From NCBI GenBank assembly GCA_019058165.1, contig JAHLVZ010000003.1, positions 1 to 64,000 on the forward strand: 64,000 nucleotides of DNA, given 5' to 3'. The notes under the pieces are model-generated. The model searched no databases. It was not told where the DNA came from and saw only the letters and a list, made by a program, of their open reading frames with translations. Position numbers and translations under genes: made by a program. Shown here in pieces: positions 53,795 through 63,944 of the stretch (position 1 is its first letter; every line of letters starts with the position of its first letter). This stretch comes from Candidatus Heimdallarchaeota archaeon. Lineage in GTDB: Archaea > Asgardarchaeota > Heimdallarchaeia > JABLTI01.

Positions 53795-55867
53795 TTAAGT
53801 TGAGAGTTTAGATTTTATGAGTGGTAAAGCTCCACCTTTTCCTAACATTTCAATTTCTTTTGATGAAAGATTTATCTTAGCTTTGAATGTTCGTTTCTTG
53901 GTTTTGTTCTCAATAGTAATTATAGAAATCCCTTCCTTTAACGAATCTAATCCTTTCAATACTAATGTGTCTTCCTGAGTGACTTCATCATAATCTTTTG
54001 GATCAACAAATTCGAGTGGTAGCATTCCCCATTGAATTAAATTATCTCGATGGATTCGAGCTATACTTTTTGCTATTACAGCTCCTAATCCTAACCACAT
54101 TGGAGCTATTGCTGCGTGTTCTCGACTTGATCCCTGACCGTAATTGTTCCCACCTACCACAATGAAGACTCTTCGTTTATTTTCAGGATTCAATTTTTTA
54201 GCTTGTATTACAAACCACTCATCAATAGGATTGAAGACGTATTGAGAAATTGCTGGTATATTCGATCTTAGTGGCAATACTTTAGCTCCAGCCATCATTA
54301 TGTCATCAGTAGTAATATCATCTTTAGTTTTCAATAAAACAAGACTGGTCATTTCATGCCCTAATGGTTCATTTATTGGACAATCAGCAATATTTGGTCC
54401 TTTTATAATTTCTATTTTTTCTCGTTCTTTCTTGTCTTTTGGAGGATAAATGAACAGATTTTTTGTTGTAATGAATTTGTCTGGTTCATCAAAGATTTTC
54501 GGTTTTATTGTTTTCTCTTTTAGTGGGTCTACGAATTTTCCTTTGATTGCAATTAGCGAAGCAGAGGCTGGGTTCATTAAATATGCTCCTGCAGTTTTTT
54601 CTCCCGTTCGAGCATAGAAATTCCTATTAAAAGTTCTCACGGAAATTCCATTTGTAGGAGGAGTTTGACCCATTCCAATACATGGACCGCAACCACTTTC
54701 CAATATTCTAGCACCAGAACCAATGATATCTGTTAATAGCCCTTCTTGTGCTAATTGCATGAAAACATTCTTTGAACCAGGAGTAATTGTCATACTAATA
54801 TTTGCTGCTACTGTTTGATCCTTTAGTATTGAAGCAGTTGTAGCAAGGGCAAGATAAGAAGCATTAGTGCAACTACCAACACAAACTTGGTCTACTGCCA
54901 AATTACGCTCATATAATCTTCCCATGTGTGTAGTAATATCAACATGAACTTTACTTGGAAATCTCTTGAGAAGGTCTGAAATGGGCACTTGTTCTACTAA
55001 CTCTCGTATTTTTACAACAGAACCTGGACTATGTGGCAATGCAACGTTTGGTTCTAATTTTGAAAGGTCAATATTCACAATTTCATCATATTTTGCATCA
55101 TCGTCAGCAAGAAGTAAAGAATAATCTTCTTCTCGGTCTTGAGCTTTTAAGAAGTGCTTTGTTAGCTCATCACTTGGAAAAATAGAAGTTGTTGCACCTA
55201 ACTCAGCTCCCATATTTGTAATTGTAGCTCTCTCAGGTGCTGAGAGATCTTTAATCCCGGGACCTGAGTATTCAAAGATTGATTTTAATCCACCTTTGAC
55301 CCCACGTAGTTTTAGGAGTTCAAGAATCACATCCATAGCTGTAACCCAAGGACGATTCAATTTTCCAGTAAGGTTTACTTTTATCACTTTCGGGTATTTT
55401 AACTCGAAGGATTCTCCTGCCATAGCTGTAGCAACTACTAATCCACCTACACCTATCGCGAGTGATCCTACACCTCCACCCGTTGGTGTATGGGAATCAG
55501 TCCCAAGCATTATTTTTCCCGGTGCAGCAAAATTCTCGAGATGAACTTGATGTATTATACCATTTCCTGGTTTTGATAAGATAGCTCCTTTCTTAGCAGC
55601 AATGGTTTGGAGAAATAGGTGATCATCAGCATTTCTAAAATCAGTTTGTAACATATTGTGATCGATATAAGAAACTACAAGTGGAACTTTTACCTCTGGA
55701 ATATTAATTGCTTCAAATTCAAGCCAAGCCATAGTTCCAGTAGCATCTTGTGTGATACATTGATCAATTGTTACGAATATTGGATCACCAAGTTCGTAAT
55801 CGGTTATTGGTTTCTTAGAGATATTGTGAGCTTCTAGTATTTTCTGTACAATGTTTTTGCCACTCAT
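53795..55867 (-). CDS. aconitate hydratase
   Basis: 690 residues. The iron-sulfur ligands lie in VGSCTNAS and SGCGPCIGMG. The large domain has GTDSHTPTGGGVGSLAIGVGG and the C-terminal swivel domain has GNNYGQGSSREHAAIAP, all diagnostic of aconitase. The length suits the compact single-chain type. It converts citrate to isocitrate. The upstream isocitrate dehydrogenase gene is 33 bases away on the same strand, so the operon covers two successive TCA-cycle steps. Confidence 0.92.
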   Translation of the reverse strand: MSGKNIVQKILEAHNISKKPITDYELGDPIFVTIDQCITQDATGTMAWLEFEAINIPEVKVPLVVSYIDHNMLQTDFRNADDHLFLQTIAAKKGAILSKPGNGIIHQVHLENFAAPGKIMLGTDSHTPTGGGVGSLAIGVGGLVVATAMAGESFELKYPKVIKVNLTGKLNRPWVTAMDVILELLKLRGVKGGLKSIFEYSGPGIKDLSAPERATITNMGAELGATTSIFPSDELTKHFLKAQDREEDYSLLLADDDAKYDEIVNIDLSKLEPNVALPHSPGSVVKIRELVEQVPISDLLKRFPSKVHVDITTHMGRLYERNLAVDQVCVGSCTNASYLALATTASILKDQTVAANISMTITPGSKNVFMQLAQEGLLTDIIGSGARILESGCGPCIGMGQTPPTNGISVRTFNRNFYARTGEKTAGAYLMNPASASLIAIKGKFVDPLKEKTIKPKIFDEPDKFITTKNLFIYPPKDKKEREKIEIIKGPNIADCPINEPLGHEMTSLVLLKTKDDITTDDIMMAGAKVLPLRSNIPAISQYVFNPIDEWFVIQAKKLNPENKRRVFIVVGGNNYGQGSSREHAAIAPMWLGLGAVIAKSIARIHRDNLIQWGMLPLEFVDPKDYDEVTQEDTLVLKGLDSLKEGISIITIENKTKKRTFKAKINLSSKEIEMLGKGGALPLIKSKLST

Positions 55868-55900
55868 GATTTAGGACCTTCGAATGTTGCGACTTTTTTG

Positions 55901-57202
55901 TTACATGTTTTCAATTATTGCATCTGCAAAATTAGATGTTCCTATGGGTGTTACGTCTTTCAATTGTCTCGCAATATCATAGGTAACTTTCTTTTGCAAA
56001 ACAGTCTTCTCTATAGCAGTTTTAATGATATCACAAGCTTCGGTCCAACCCATATAGTCAAGCATCATTACAGCAGAAAAGATGACTGAACCAGGATTTA
56101 CTTTGTTTTTACCAGCATGTTTTGGAGCTGTTCCATGAGTTGCCTCAAATACTGCAGCTTCATCACCAATATTTGCTCCAGGAGCAAAACCTAAACCACC
56201 AACTTGAGCCGCTAAAGCATCACTTATGTAGTCGCCATTTAGGTTTGGTAAAGCAAGAACACCATATTCATCTGGTCTTAGCAAAATTTGTTGAAACATT
56301 GAATCTGCAATTCTGTCTTTAATCAAGATTTTACCTTTCGGTAGTTTTCCATCATGCTTTGCCCACATTTCATCTTCACTTATAACAATGTCAGAAAATT
56401 CTTGGGCAGCAAGTTTGTAACCCCAATCTTTGAACTTGCCTTCTGTAAATTTCATTATGTTTCCCTTGTGTACGAGGGTAACTGAATCATATCCTTTGTC
56501 TATAGCATATTTAATAGCCATTCTAACTAATCTCGAAGTATTTGCCCAAGACATTGGTTTTATTCCAATACCGGATTCCATAATTATCTTGGTACCTAAT
56601 TCATCATTCAGGAATTTGATTAATTTCTTAGCATCCTTTGATTCAGGTTCAAATTCAATACCAGAGTAAACATCTTCTATATTTTCTCGAAAGATTACCA
56701 TGTTTACTTTCTCAGGTGTTTTTACAGGTGCTGGAACGCCTTTAATGTGAGAAACTGGTCTAACACAAGAATAAAGATCTAATAATTGTCTAATTGCTAC
56801 GTTTAAGCTTCTAAATCCCCCACCTATTGGAGTAGTAAGAGGTCCTTTAATAGCAACTATGTAATCAGTTATTACTTTCAAGGTATCTTTAGGGAGAAAG
56901 AGATCTCTAACATCTTTGGAATCCATATCCTCGATTTGCTTTTCAGTAAAATCAGCAGCATAGATATCTCGAGCCTTTTCCCCTGCGAAAATCTCAAACC
57001 AGATAATCTCTTTTTTACTATTATAGGTGGTTTTTACCGCAGCATCAACTACTGCTCGCATTGCATCTACAACTTCTGGTCCAATACCATCTCCAGCTAT
57101 ATATGGAATTATAGGCTTATCAGGAACGATAAGGTTTCCATCTTTATCTCTTGTAATTTTTTCTCCATTTGTTGGAGGTGTTAATTTTTCGTATAAACTC
57201 AT
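55901..57202 (-). CDS. icd: isocitrate dehydrogenase, probably NADP-dependent
   Basis: 433 residues. Motifs include [31 protein letters not shown] for isocitrate binding, and [41 protein letters not shown] is the nucleotide loop; Lys and the later Tyr region favour NADP. It oxidises isocitrate to 2-oxoglutarate. It is first in the operon with aconitase. Together they can run from citrate to 2-oxoglutarate for glutamate synthesis. Confidence 0.92.
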   Translation of the reverse strand: MSLYEKLTPPTNGEKITRDKDGNLIVPDKPIIPYIAGDGIGPEVVDAMRAVVDAAVKTTYNSKKEIIWFEIFAGEKARDIYAADFTEKQIEDMDSKDVRDLFLPKDTLKVITDYIVAIKGPLTTPIGGGFRSLNVAIRQLLDLYSCVRPVSHIKGVPAPVKTPEKVNMVIFRENIEDVYSGIEFEPESKDAKKLIKFLNDELGTKIIMESGIGIKPMSWANTSRLVRMAIKYAIDKGYDSVTLVHKGNIMKFTEGKFKDWGYKLAAQEFSDIVISEDEMWAKHDGKLPKGKILIKDRIADSMFQQILLRPDEYGVLALPNLNGDYISDALAAQVGGLGFAPGANIGDEAAVFEATHGTAPKHAGKNKVNPGSVIFSAVMMLDYMGWTEACDIIKTAIEKTVLQKKVTYDIARQLKDVTPIGTSNFADAIIENM

Positions 57203-57450
57203 TTTTATGCCCCATATGTTAAATACTTTCTAATACTTTAATATAAATTCTCTTGAAGTTATTCCTACTGAAAAAATATTCTGTTATTTAATTAAAATTC
57301 CTATTTTGAAAATAAATCGGCAGCTATTGTTATAATCAACCATGATTTTCTATTTCGAATCTGTTTTACACATAATAGTTAAATAAATGCAAGTTTTCTA
57401 ACATATCAATTCAATAATAAGTAATTATTGTTTTACGGAGATTTCTAACA

Positions 57451-58350
57451 ATGAGTAAAAGAAAAGTAGCGATTGTAACAGACGCCTCTGGTGATATACC
57501 ACCTGAATTAGAGGAAAAATACAATATCTCTATACTTCCAATTCTGATGAATTTTGAGGAAGAGTCCTTTAAATCGGAGGGTATTGAGAAAGGATTCACT
57601 TGGGATGAATTCTACAAAATTGCTGAGAAGGAAGTTCCTTCGACAGGAATTCCTGGTCCAGGAGTCTTTATGAAAACTTTTAACAAAGCACTTGAAATTG
57701 CTGATTCGGTTATTGGGATTTTCATTTCAAATAAGCTTTCTGGAGTATATAATACTGCTACAATGGTTGCAAAACAACATATGCAAGATAAAGACATTAG
57801 TGTCTATCACGCAGGAGTTAATAGTGTAGGTGTTGGAGTGGTTGTAGTAGAAGCAGCACGTCTTGCAGCTGCAGGTCAGACAAAAGCAGAAGTTTGTGAA
57901 AAAGTTGAAACTTGGATTAAATCGGTTAAATATGCCGGAATCATCAATCAGCTCGAAAATCTTGTGCGAACTGGGAGATTATCAAAGACAAAAAAATTCT
58001 TTGCCAATATTCTAAAGTACAAACCCGTTTTAGGTTTTGAAGATGATGAAATCCATGTGTATGGTAACATAAAAGCTGATGATGTATTGATTATTGAACA
58101 AATGAAGAAATTTGGCAAACAAGCTTTAGAAAGCATGGTTGAGGACAACAATACATTGTTTCTCGCACATTCAAGATGGCCAGAAGCAGCAGAAGAAGTA
58201 GTAGCTTATCTCAGAACAGTAAATCCCCAGAATAAGGAAATAATAATCCAAGAAACTGGAGTTATAAATGCCTTCTATACTGGGAAGAAATTGTTAGCTT
58301 ATGGTTACATCGGAAAATTTGATCCAAATTGGTTATTAATAACAAAATAA
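57451..58350 (+). CDS. DegV-family fatty-acid-binding protein
   Basis: 299 residues with the DegV pattern: VAIVTDASGDIPPELEEKY at the N-terminus, TGIPGPGVFMKTF, FISNKLSGVYNTA and LVRTGRLSKTKKF. DegV proteins bind a fatty-acid chain and in bacteria (FakB) present it to a kinase. No kinase gene is near and archaeal membranes lack such lipids, so the ligand is open. The ribosome region GGAGATTTCTAA is shared with the tandem copy downstream. Confidence 0.9.
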   Translation: MSKRKVAIVTDASGDIPPELEEKYNISILPILMNFEEESFKSEGIEKGFTWDEFYKIAEKEVPSTGIPGPGVFMKTFNKALEIADSVIGIFISNKLSGVYNTATMVAKQHMQDKDISVYHAGVNSVGVGVVVVEAARLAAAGQTKAEVCEKVETWIKSVKYAGIINQLENLVRTGRLSKTKKFFANILKYKPVLGFEDDEIHVYGNIKADDVLIIEQMKKFGKQALESMVEDNNTLFLAHSRWPEAAEEVVAYLRTVNPQNKEIIIQETGVINAFYTGKKLLAYGYIGKFDPNWLLITK

Positions 58351-58362
58351 ACGAATTTTTCA

Positions 58363-58390
58363 GGCTCTTTTAGAGCTTTTTTTTCTTTTT
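58363..58390 (+). terminator. hairpin terminator between the DegV genes
   Basis: GCTCT (58364-58368) pairs with AGAGC (58372-58376) around TTT, followed by a long T-run. This is 14 bases after the first degV stop codon, so the two DegV genes probably have separate transcripts. Confidence 0.65.
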
Positions 58391-58499
58391 CTTTTTAAGA
58401 TTAAGCATGTTTTTGTCCGTAAACAAAAGTTATAAACTGAATAACGTTTTTAGATTAAATCTTATTATTATGAAAATTAATTACAGGAGATTTCTAATT

Positions 58500-59399
58500 A
58501 TGAGTAAAAGAAAAGTAGCAATAATTACTGACGCTTCATCTGATCTTCCACCGGAGCTTGTTGAAAAACACAAAATTACAATTCTACCGATTTTGATAAA
58601 TTTCGAAAGCAAGTCTTACAAAGTTGAGGGTATAGAAAAAGGCATTACTTGGGATGAATACTATAGTCTTGTTGACAAAGAAATTCCAACTACGGCAATC
58701 CCTGGTCCTGGTGTTTTTCTGAAGGCATTTGAAGAAGCATTAACAGTCGCAGATACAGTCATTGGGTTATTTATTTCTGAGAAATTATCTGGAACATTCA
58801 AAACAGCACAAAGTGTTGTAAAGCAATACCTACCAGATAAAGATATCAGTGTATATGATTCGCAAGTTACTTGTTCTTCTTTAGGATTAATAGCATTAGA
58901 AGCTGCTAGATTAGCATCAGAAGGCAAATCAAAAGAAGAAGTAGCAAAGAAAATCGAAGAATGGTTACCCGATTTGCATTTAAAAGGAATTATGAATACT
59001 CTAGAGAATCTTGTTCGGGCTGGACGACTTTCGAAAACAAAGAAATTTATGGCAAATATTTTGAAATTTAAACCAGTTTGTGGTTATGTTGATGGCGAAG
59101 TACACATCTATGGACAACTTCGAGCCGATGATGAATTGATAATTCAGCAAATGAAGAAACTTGGAGTGAAAGCTTTACAAAACATGCATCCAGATAATAA
59201 AACATTGTTTATCAATCATACAAGATGGCCTGAAGCTGCAGAAGATATAGCTAAACATATTGAGAAACACAATCCCGAAAATAAGGAAATAATCATCCAA
59301 GAAACTGGTCCTCTTACTTCATTTTTCACTGGCAGGAAGCTCTTAACAGTGGATTATATTGGTAAATTTGATCCTGATTGGTTGTTAAAAACAAAATGA
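58500..59399 (+). CDS. DegV-family fatty-acid-binding protein, tandem copy
   Basis: 299 residues from ATG 58500, the same length as the upstream copy. The frame is open to 58407, but the shared start context (GGAGATTTCTAA, then ATGAGTAAAAGAAAAGTAGC) fixes the start. The two proteins share most motif residues (TDASSDLPPEL, IPGPGVFLKAF, LVRAGRLSKTKKF), so this is a tandem duplication that included the ribosome site. Differences cluster in the middle, possibly altering ligand choice. Confidence 0.92.
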   Translation: MSKRKVAIITDASSDLPPELVEKHKITILPILINFESKSYKVEGIEKGITWDEYYSLVDKEIPTTAIPGPGVFLKAFEEALTVADTVIGLFISEKLSGTFKTAQSVVKQYLPDKDISVYDSQVTCSSLGLIALEAARLASEGKSKEEVAKKIEEWLPDLHLKGIMNTLENLVRAGRLSKTKKFMANILKFKPVCGYVDGEVHIYGQLRADDELIIQQMKKLGVKALQNMHPDNKTLFINHTRWPEAAEDIAKHIEKHNPENKEIIIQETGPLTSFFTGRKLLTVDYIGKFDPDWLLKTK

Positions 59400-59411
59400 A
59401 AAATAACACGG

Positions 59412-59580
59412 GGAAATCCTAAATATAGGCTATCCTTTCTCTTCTTTTTTATTCAGAGTTCAATGGAATACTAGATAACTTTGAGTAATATTCAATTGCT
59501 TCTTGAATGAATTCTTTCTTTAGAAATCCGTGTGGAGTTTTGAATTTGAAAATGCGTTCAGCGAGTTTATCAATAGAGAA
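59412..59580 (-). pseudogene. duplicated 3' end of an aldehyde:ferredoxin oxidoreductase gene
   Basis: These 169 bases align without gaps to 61618-61786, the 3' end of the intact AOR-family gene, with 18 differences by my count (about 89% identity). In the coding frame it reads IDKLAERIFKFKTPHGFLKK, then EFIQEAIEYYSKLSSIPLNS and a stop. The similarity ends abruptly upstream near 59582. A whole gene or its end was duplicated and mostly lost, with the surface-protein gene now lying between the two copies. Confidence 0.8.
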
Positions 59581-59620
59581 CAAGAAAAAGAGGATATAGA
59601 AGAAGTTGAAGAATAAATCT

Positions 59621-61414
59621 TCATTTCTTTCTTCTTCTCGAGTAAACTATACAGACAATTTCTATTGTTAGCAAACTGATTATGGATATCGCAAAATCGA
59701 ATCCTGAGCCTTTCTTTGTCACATCCTGAACTTTAACTATGAGATAGTATTCACCTAAGGATCCATCAGATTTTATAACAATATAATAGATTCCTGGTGC
59801 GGGAGGTTCAAATTCGATTATATAAGAATCATTCAGTGCCCACAAATAAATTGATTCCAATTCGTCATTATAGATTTGAATTGAAACATTATCAATGGAA
59901 TTTGGGTAAGAAGTATCAAGTGAAATTTCAAGGAATTTTGTTTCTGTAACGTTTACTCTATACATATCAAAATCAGCTTCATTTAGAAATTCACCTGTTA
60001 GGGTATCTTCCTCATAGTCATCAGGTAAAATATATTCTTGTATAAGAAGTCCTACTTTGAAATCTAACTGAGTACTATGTTGGCTCAGATTAAACGTTAG
60101 ACTACATGATTGATCAACTAATTTTGAGTAAACTGGATCTTTGAAATTATGAGTTTTCAGAAAAATAACTGGTGGAATCCATGTTACAGTATAGTAGAAA
60201 TTAGCCCAACCATCAGAGTAGCCTTGTGTAAAGTTAAGAACCCAATCATGACGGGAACCTAATTCCAGAATTTTGAATTGATAATGACCTGCGGGTATAT
60301 TGATATCATATTGTATATTATCACTCGTAGAGAAGAAATTATCTTCTAAAATTATTAGTTCATCCAGTACGAGATCTACTTCTAATGCACCAATTTGCAG
60401 CTTAAGCGTATAGTTGTTCTTTGTCGAAGCTATGGGTGTATTCCAAGATACTTTTAGTAAATAATCACCATTTTCAGTGAAAGTATAATCCCATCCGGGA
60501 TCCCATTCGTTGAATATTTCATGTGTTGTATTGAAAATGTACAAGTTTAGAGTATAGTTTGATTCATAAAACACTCGCATTTTAATTGGAGCTTCAGTAA
60601 TGGTTATTTCATAAAAGTGAGAGCTATCCTCTTCAGTTAGAAAACTACTAAATTCCGCAGGATTAGAATTTACACTTGTTTTATCTGAAATATCTATATT
60701 CATTGTAAAATTTAGAGGATAAATAGTTGGATCACCGACTGTTTCAACATATATTTCCCAAGTTTCTCCAGGCATTACTTGAAATGAAAGAAAAGTCTCT
60801 TCTTCTGTTGAATAATCCTCATATAACCAACTTGAAGTACCGAAGTATCTTGCTTTAACCCAGAAATCAGTATCATCTTCATCTGTTTCGTTTAATACCG
60901 AATGAATATTCACAGAAGTAATTTCATTATACGTGAAAATAAGATAATTATAATCACCACTATAATAGAGTGATTCTTCCCAAGTATATTCTTCTTGATC
61001 AACAATATATGGAATTGGATTTACATGAATTGTTAATCTAAATGGTGCAGGATAAACTTCAGTATCATCTGTTGATGTTACAGTAATATTCAAATCAATA
61101 TTTGACTCAAATCTCATTGTATAATACATCTCAGAGTCACTCCACATCTGGGTGTTATTTCCAGCAGTGATGTTATACACTTGCATAACCATATTAGGTA
61201 CATTGGATGATAAATAATCAAAACGAAGATGTAGAACTGCAGGACTTGAAGTAATACTAATTTCCTCAAAATATGTTTCCACATTTTCAGTAAATGTCTC
61301 TTCAATGTAATAATCATCAGCCTTCACATTTGGTAATTGAAAATTACTAAATCCAAAAACCAAACTTATAATTAGAATAGTTGTAATAAAAGTTAATTGC
61401 GTTTTATTCTTCAC
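59621..61414 (-). CDS. membrane-anchored surface protein with PPC-like beta domains
   Basis: 597 residues. A signal peptide (about 8-30) is followed by several beta-rich domains of 100-130 residues. The last one (SIQIYNDELESIYLW and APGIYYIVIKSDGSLGEYYL) has the PPC (bacterial pre-peptidase C-terminal) pattern, and weaker copies precede it. A C-terminal helix (FDFAISIISLLTIEIVCIVY) followed by SRRRKK anchors it. Asn-x-Thr/Ser sites are frequent. It may bind polymer or other cells; no catalytic motif is visible. Confidence 0.75.
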   Translation of the reverse strand: MKNKTQLTFITTILIISLVFGFSNFQLPNVKADDYYIEETFTENVETYFEEISITSSPAVLHLRFDYLSSNVPNMVMQVYNITAGNNTQMWSDSEMYYTMRFESNIDLNITVTSTDDTEVYPAPFRLTIHVNPIPYIVDQEEYTWEESLYYSGDYNYLIFTYNEITSVNIHSVLNETDEDDTDFWVKARYFGTSSWLYEDYSTEEETFLSFQVMPGETWEIYVETVGDPTIYPLNFTMNIDISDKTSVNSNPAEFSSFLTEEDSSHFYEITITEAPIKMRVFYESNYTLNLYIFNTTHEIFNEWDPGWDYTFTENGDYLLKVSWNTPIASTKNNYTLKLQIGALEVDLVLDELIILEDNFFSTSDNIQYDINIPAGHYQFKILELGSRHDWVLNFTQGYSDGWANFYYTVTWIPPVIFLKTHNFKDPVYSKLVDQSCSLTFNLSQHSTQLDFKVGLLIQEYILPDDYEEDTLTGEFLNEADFDMYRVNVTETKFLEISLDTSYPNSIDNVSIQIYNDELESIYLWALNDSYIIEFEPPAPGIYYIVIKSDGSLGEYYLIVKVQDVTKKGSGFDFAISIISLLTIEIVCIVYSRRRKK

Positions 61415-61617
61415 AATAATTTCTCCCTATAATTCTTATACAATTTCATTATAAATTAGTTTAGGAAACAAGCAAATTATGAGTAATACTAATAAAAAAA
61501 AAGTGAAAAATTACCTAATATTCTATTACTTACAAATTAATATTTACTACTGGCGATTTATTGTCAGAAGCTGGGGTTTTTTTCTAGTAATGATTTCCAC
61601 ATTGAATACAAATTATT

Positions 61618-61786
61618 GGAAATCCTAAATATAGGATGCCCTTTCTCTTCTTTTTTATTTAGAGTTCAATGGAATACTTGATAACTTTGAATAATATTCA
61701 ATTGCTTCTTGAATGAATTCTTTCTTTATGAATCCATGTGGAGTCTTTAATCTGAAGATACGCTCAGCAAGTTTATCAGCAGAGAA
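61618..61786. repeat. 169-base direct repeat, second member
   Basis: This is the intact counterpart of 59412-59580. It covers the last 44 codons of the AOR-family gene and about 37 bases beyond its stop codon. The repeat extends outside the coding region (GGAAATCCTAAATATAGG in both), which shows duplication of DNA rather than of a protein domain. Confidence 0.85.
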
Positions 61787-63403
61787 TGCCTGTCCTGCGT
61801 CCTTTTTCCATTGATTCTTCTTCTGATAAGCTTCATCTGCAAGTTTGAGCAAGGATTTTTCAGAATAGTCTTTGCCGATTGAGATTAAACTTTTTAGAGT
61901 TCGTTCAATATTGAATACTTTTCTTGCAAATAAGCAAACTACTAAAGAATTGAGTATTAAACGCCATTTCTCCTCTTGTATTAAGGAATCAACAACTTCT
62001 TTTGGTAAAAGCTCCTTGCCGAATGCTTTCTGGTCATAGCTGTAACCAGCATTACAAAGGTGAGAATGTCTTTGTCCTATCATGTGTCCAATTATGCTTG
62101 CTGGACCAGTCATATATCCTGCGGGAGTTTGTCCTCCAATTCTAATGGCATATTGTTCTCCACCATATTTTTCTACACAAGCATCTATTCCTTCTCCGAG
62201 AGTATAATAGAAATCATTCTCTCTTCTTATTGTCAAATTGATAGCTGTTAGATAATTTATAGTGTCTCCGAATTCAAAATTAACACCCATGGTGTCTGTT
62301 GCAGTTATAATTCCTTCTTGATAAGCATCTGTGGCCCAAGCTAATATTCCTCCTAAAGAAATGATGTCAAAACCATTCCTATCTGCGATTTCAATCAATC
62401 TTAAAACATCGGAGCCAGTTTCGATCCCTAAATTCGATCCTAATGCATATATTAACTCATAATCATATGGAACAAAAGTTGTTTCCACATCATATTCTTC
62501 TTTCTTGTAAGGAACTCGTAGATATGCAACATGAATACACCCAACAGGACATTGGGAGCAAGCAATTTTCCTTAACAACAGATTATCTGCAAAGAATTCT
62601 CCAGAGATTTTGTCTATATGTTCGAATTTACCACTGCTGAAATTCCTGGTTGGTAAAGCTCCCATTGCATTAATTGATTTTATACCTGCAGCAGTCCCCA
62701 AAATATGGTATTTGTCCATGTCATCACTGTTTTTGAGATGATCATAAATTTCTCGATATGCTTTCTTGTATGCTTTCATATCAGGATACACAAAATCTTT
62801 GGTTCCTTCTATCACTAAAGCTTTTAGATTCTTTGAGCCAAAAACTGCCCCTAAACCTAATCGACCAAAATGACGATAATTATCAACGTTAATATTTGCA
62901 TATTTGACTAATCTATCTCCTGCCCTACCAGATCTAATGAAACTCCGTCGGCCCGGACCTTGTGGTTCCGCATCTCTTAAAATTCTCCCAACTGCAAAAA
63001 CACTTCTAAGATTCCATAGTAATTCGGCATTCTTGATAGTAATACTGTCATCATGTACTGCAATATATACAGGATGTGTTGCCTTTCCTCGAATAATTAA
63101 TCCATCATATCCTGCAAATCTTAATGCAGAAGCCAACCTTCCTCCGGCATAGCTTTCACCTAGCTCATTGTTTAAAGGTGATTTGAACAAAGCAACGGTT
63201 TTAGAAGCAGTTGGAAAAGCTGCAGTTAAAGGACCATTTGCAAATACAATTACGTTATCTTCCGAAAGTGGATCAGCAGTAGGTGAGCAATTCTTCGTGA
63301 AAATCTCTGTAGCTAATATGACTCCACCCAAGTATTTGTCTAGTGTGTGGTCATTAGTAGCTTTAACTTTTCTTTTAGATAAATCTATATCAATAATCTT
63401 CAT
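61655..63403 (-). CDS. aldehyde:ferredoxin oxidoreductase family protein
   Basis: 582 residues, slightly short for the family (about 600). The N-terminal domain has LDKYLGGVILATEIF and FANGPLTAAFPTASK. The 4Fe-4S cluster is held by CSQCPVGC and probably a Cys near SLVVCLFARKVF. RPAGRD-like loops bind the tungstopterin. It oxidises an aldehyde to the acid and passes electrons to ferredoxin. The ferredoxin gene overlaps its start by 4 bases. Which paralogue (AOR, FOR, GOR or other) it is cannot be decided here. Confidence 0.88.
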   Translation of the reverse strand: MKIIDIDLSKRKVKATNDHTLDKYLGGVILATEIFTKNCSPTADPLSEDNVIVFANGPLTAAFPTASKTVALFKSPLNNELGESYAGGRLASALRFAGYDGLIIRGKATHPVYIAVHDDSITIKNAELLWNLRSVFAVGRILRDAEPQGPGRRSFIRSGRAGDRLVKYANINVDNYRHFGRLGLGAVFGSKNLKALVIEGTKDFVYPDMKAYKKAYREIYDHLKNSDDMDKYHILGTAAGIKSINAMGALPTRNFSSGKFEHIDKISGEFFADNLLLRKIACSQCPVGCIHVAYLRVPYKKEEYDVETTFVPYDYELIYALGSNLGIETGSDVLRLIEIADRNGFDIISLGGILAWATDAYQEGIITATDTMGVNFEFGDTINYLTAINLTIRRENDFYYTLGEGIDACVEKYGGEQYAIRIGGQTPAGYMTGPASIIGHMIGQRHSHLCNAGYSYDQKAFGKELLPKEVVDSLIQEEKWRLILNSLVVCLFARKVFNIERTLKSLISIGKDYSEKSLLKLADEAYQKKNQWKKDAGQAFSADKLAERIFRLKTPHGFIKKEFIQEAIEYYSKLSSIPLNSK

Positions 63404-63822
63404 CCTTCAACTTCCTCCATTTCTAGGATGCCATGAGGGCAGAAGGGAACACACTTTCCACAATGAGTACAGACAATTGGTATTCCTGATTTTCCATCTA
63501 ATCTTATTGCTCCAATAATACATGCCTTTTCACAGAGACCACAAGCATCACATTTTGAAGGATCTAAAATAACTCCTCCACCTTTTCTTTTTCTTAACGC
63601 ATTTGTAGGACATGCTCGTACGCATACAGGATCCAGGCAACCTCTACAAACTACTACCGCATAATAGGCTGTTTGTCCTGCTGCTTTTACTTTTATGGCT
63701 GATTGATCGATAGATAAGGTATTGAACCTCTCTCGAGCACATGCCATAACACAACATAAACACCCCACACATCTTTCCAGGTGTCTAATTGTTAATTTCT
63801 TGGGCATATCTTTACTTTGCAT
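63400..63822 (-). CDS. polyferredoxin partner of the AOR-family enzyme
   Basis: 140 residues; ATG 63807 (MPKKLT) is an alternative start. Four Cys-rich motifs are visible: CVGCLCCVMAC, CRGCLDPVCVRACP, CDACGLCEKAC and CTHCGKCVPFCP, enough for up to four 4Fe-4S clusters. Proteins of this type form the electron-transfer subunit of AOR-family enzymes. The stop overlaps the AOR start (ATGA), which indicates translational coupling. Confidence 0.88.
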   Translation of the reverse strand: MQSKDMPKKLTIRHLERCVGCLCCVMACARERFNTLSIDQSAIKVKAAGQTAYYAVVVCRGCLDPVCVRACPTNALRKRKGGGVILDPSKCDACGLCEKACIIGAIRLDGKSGIPIVCTHCGKCVPFCPHGILEMEEVEG

Positions 63823-63944
63823 CTTTAACCTTATTAGTTTTTACAGACTCATATATCTAATCGGAATTAGTGAAAAATAATCTCAGTATTTTAACTGAAA
63901 AGTTTAAGTTGTATTGTCATTTATGATAATATGTGGTGTAGATA

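Noticed and set aside
59581-59616. Short acidic plus-strand reading frame after the AOR remnant
   Set aside because: It is only about 12 codons, has no start, and lies next to a duplication border.
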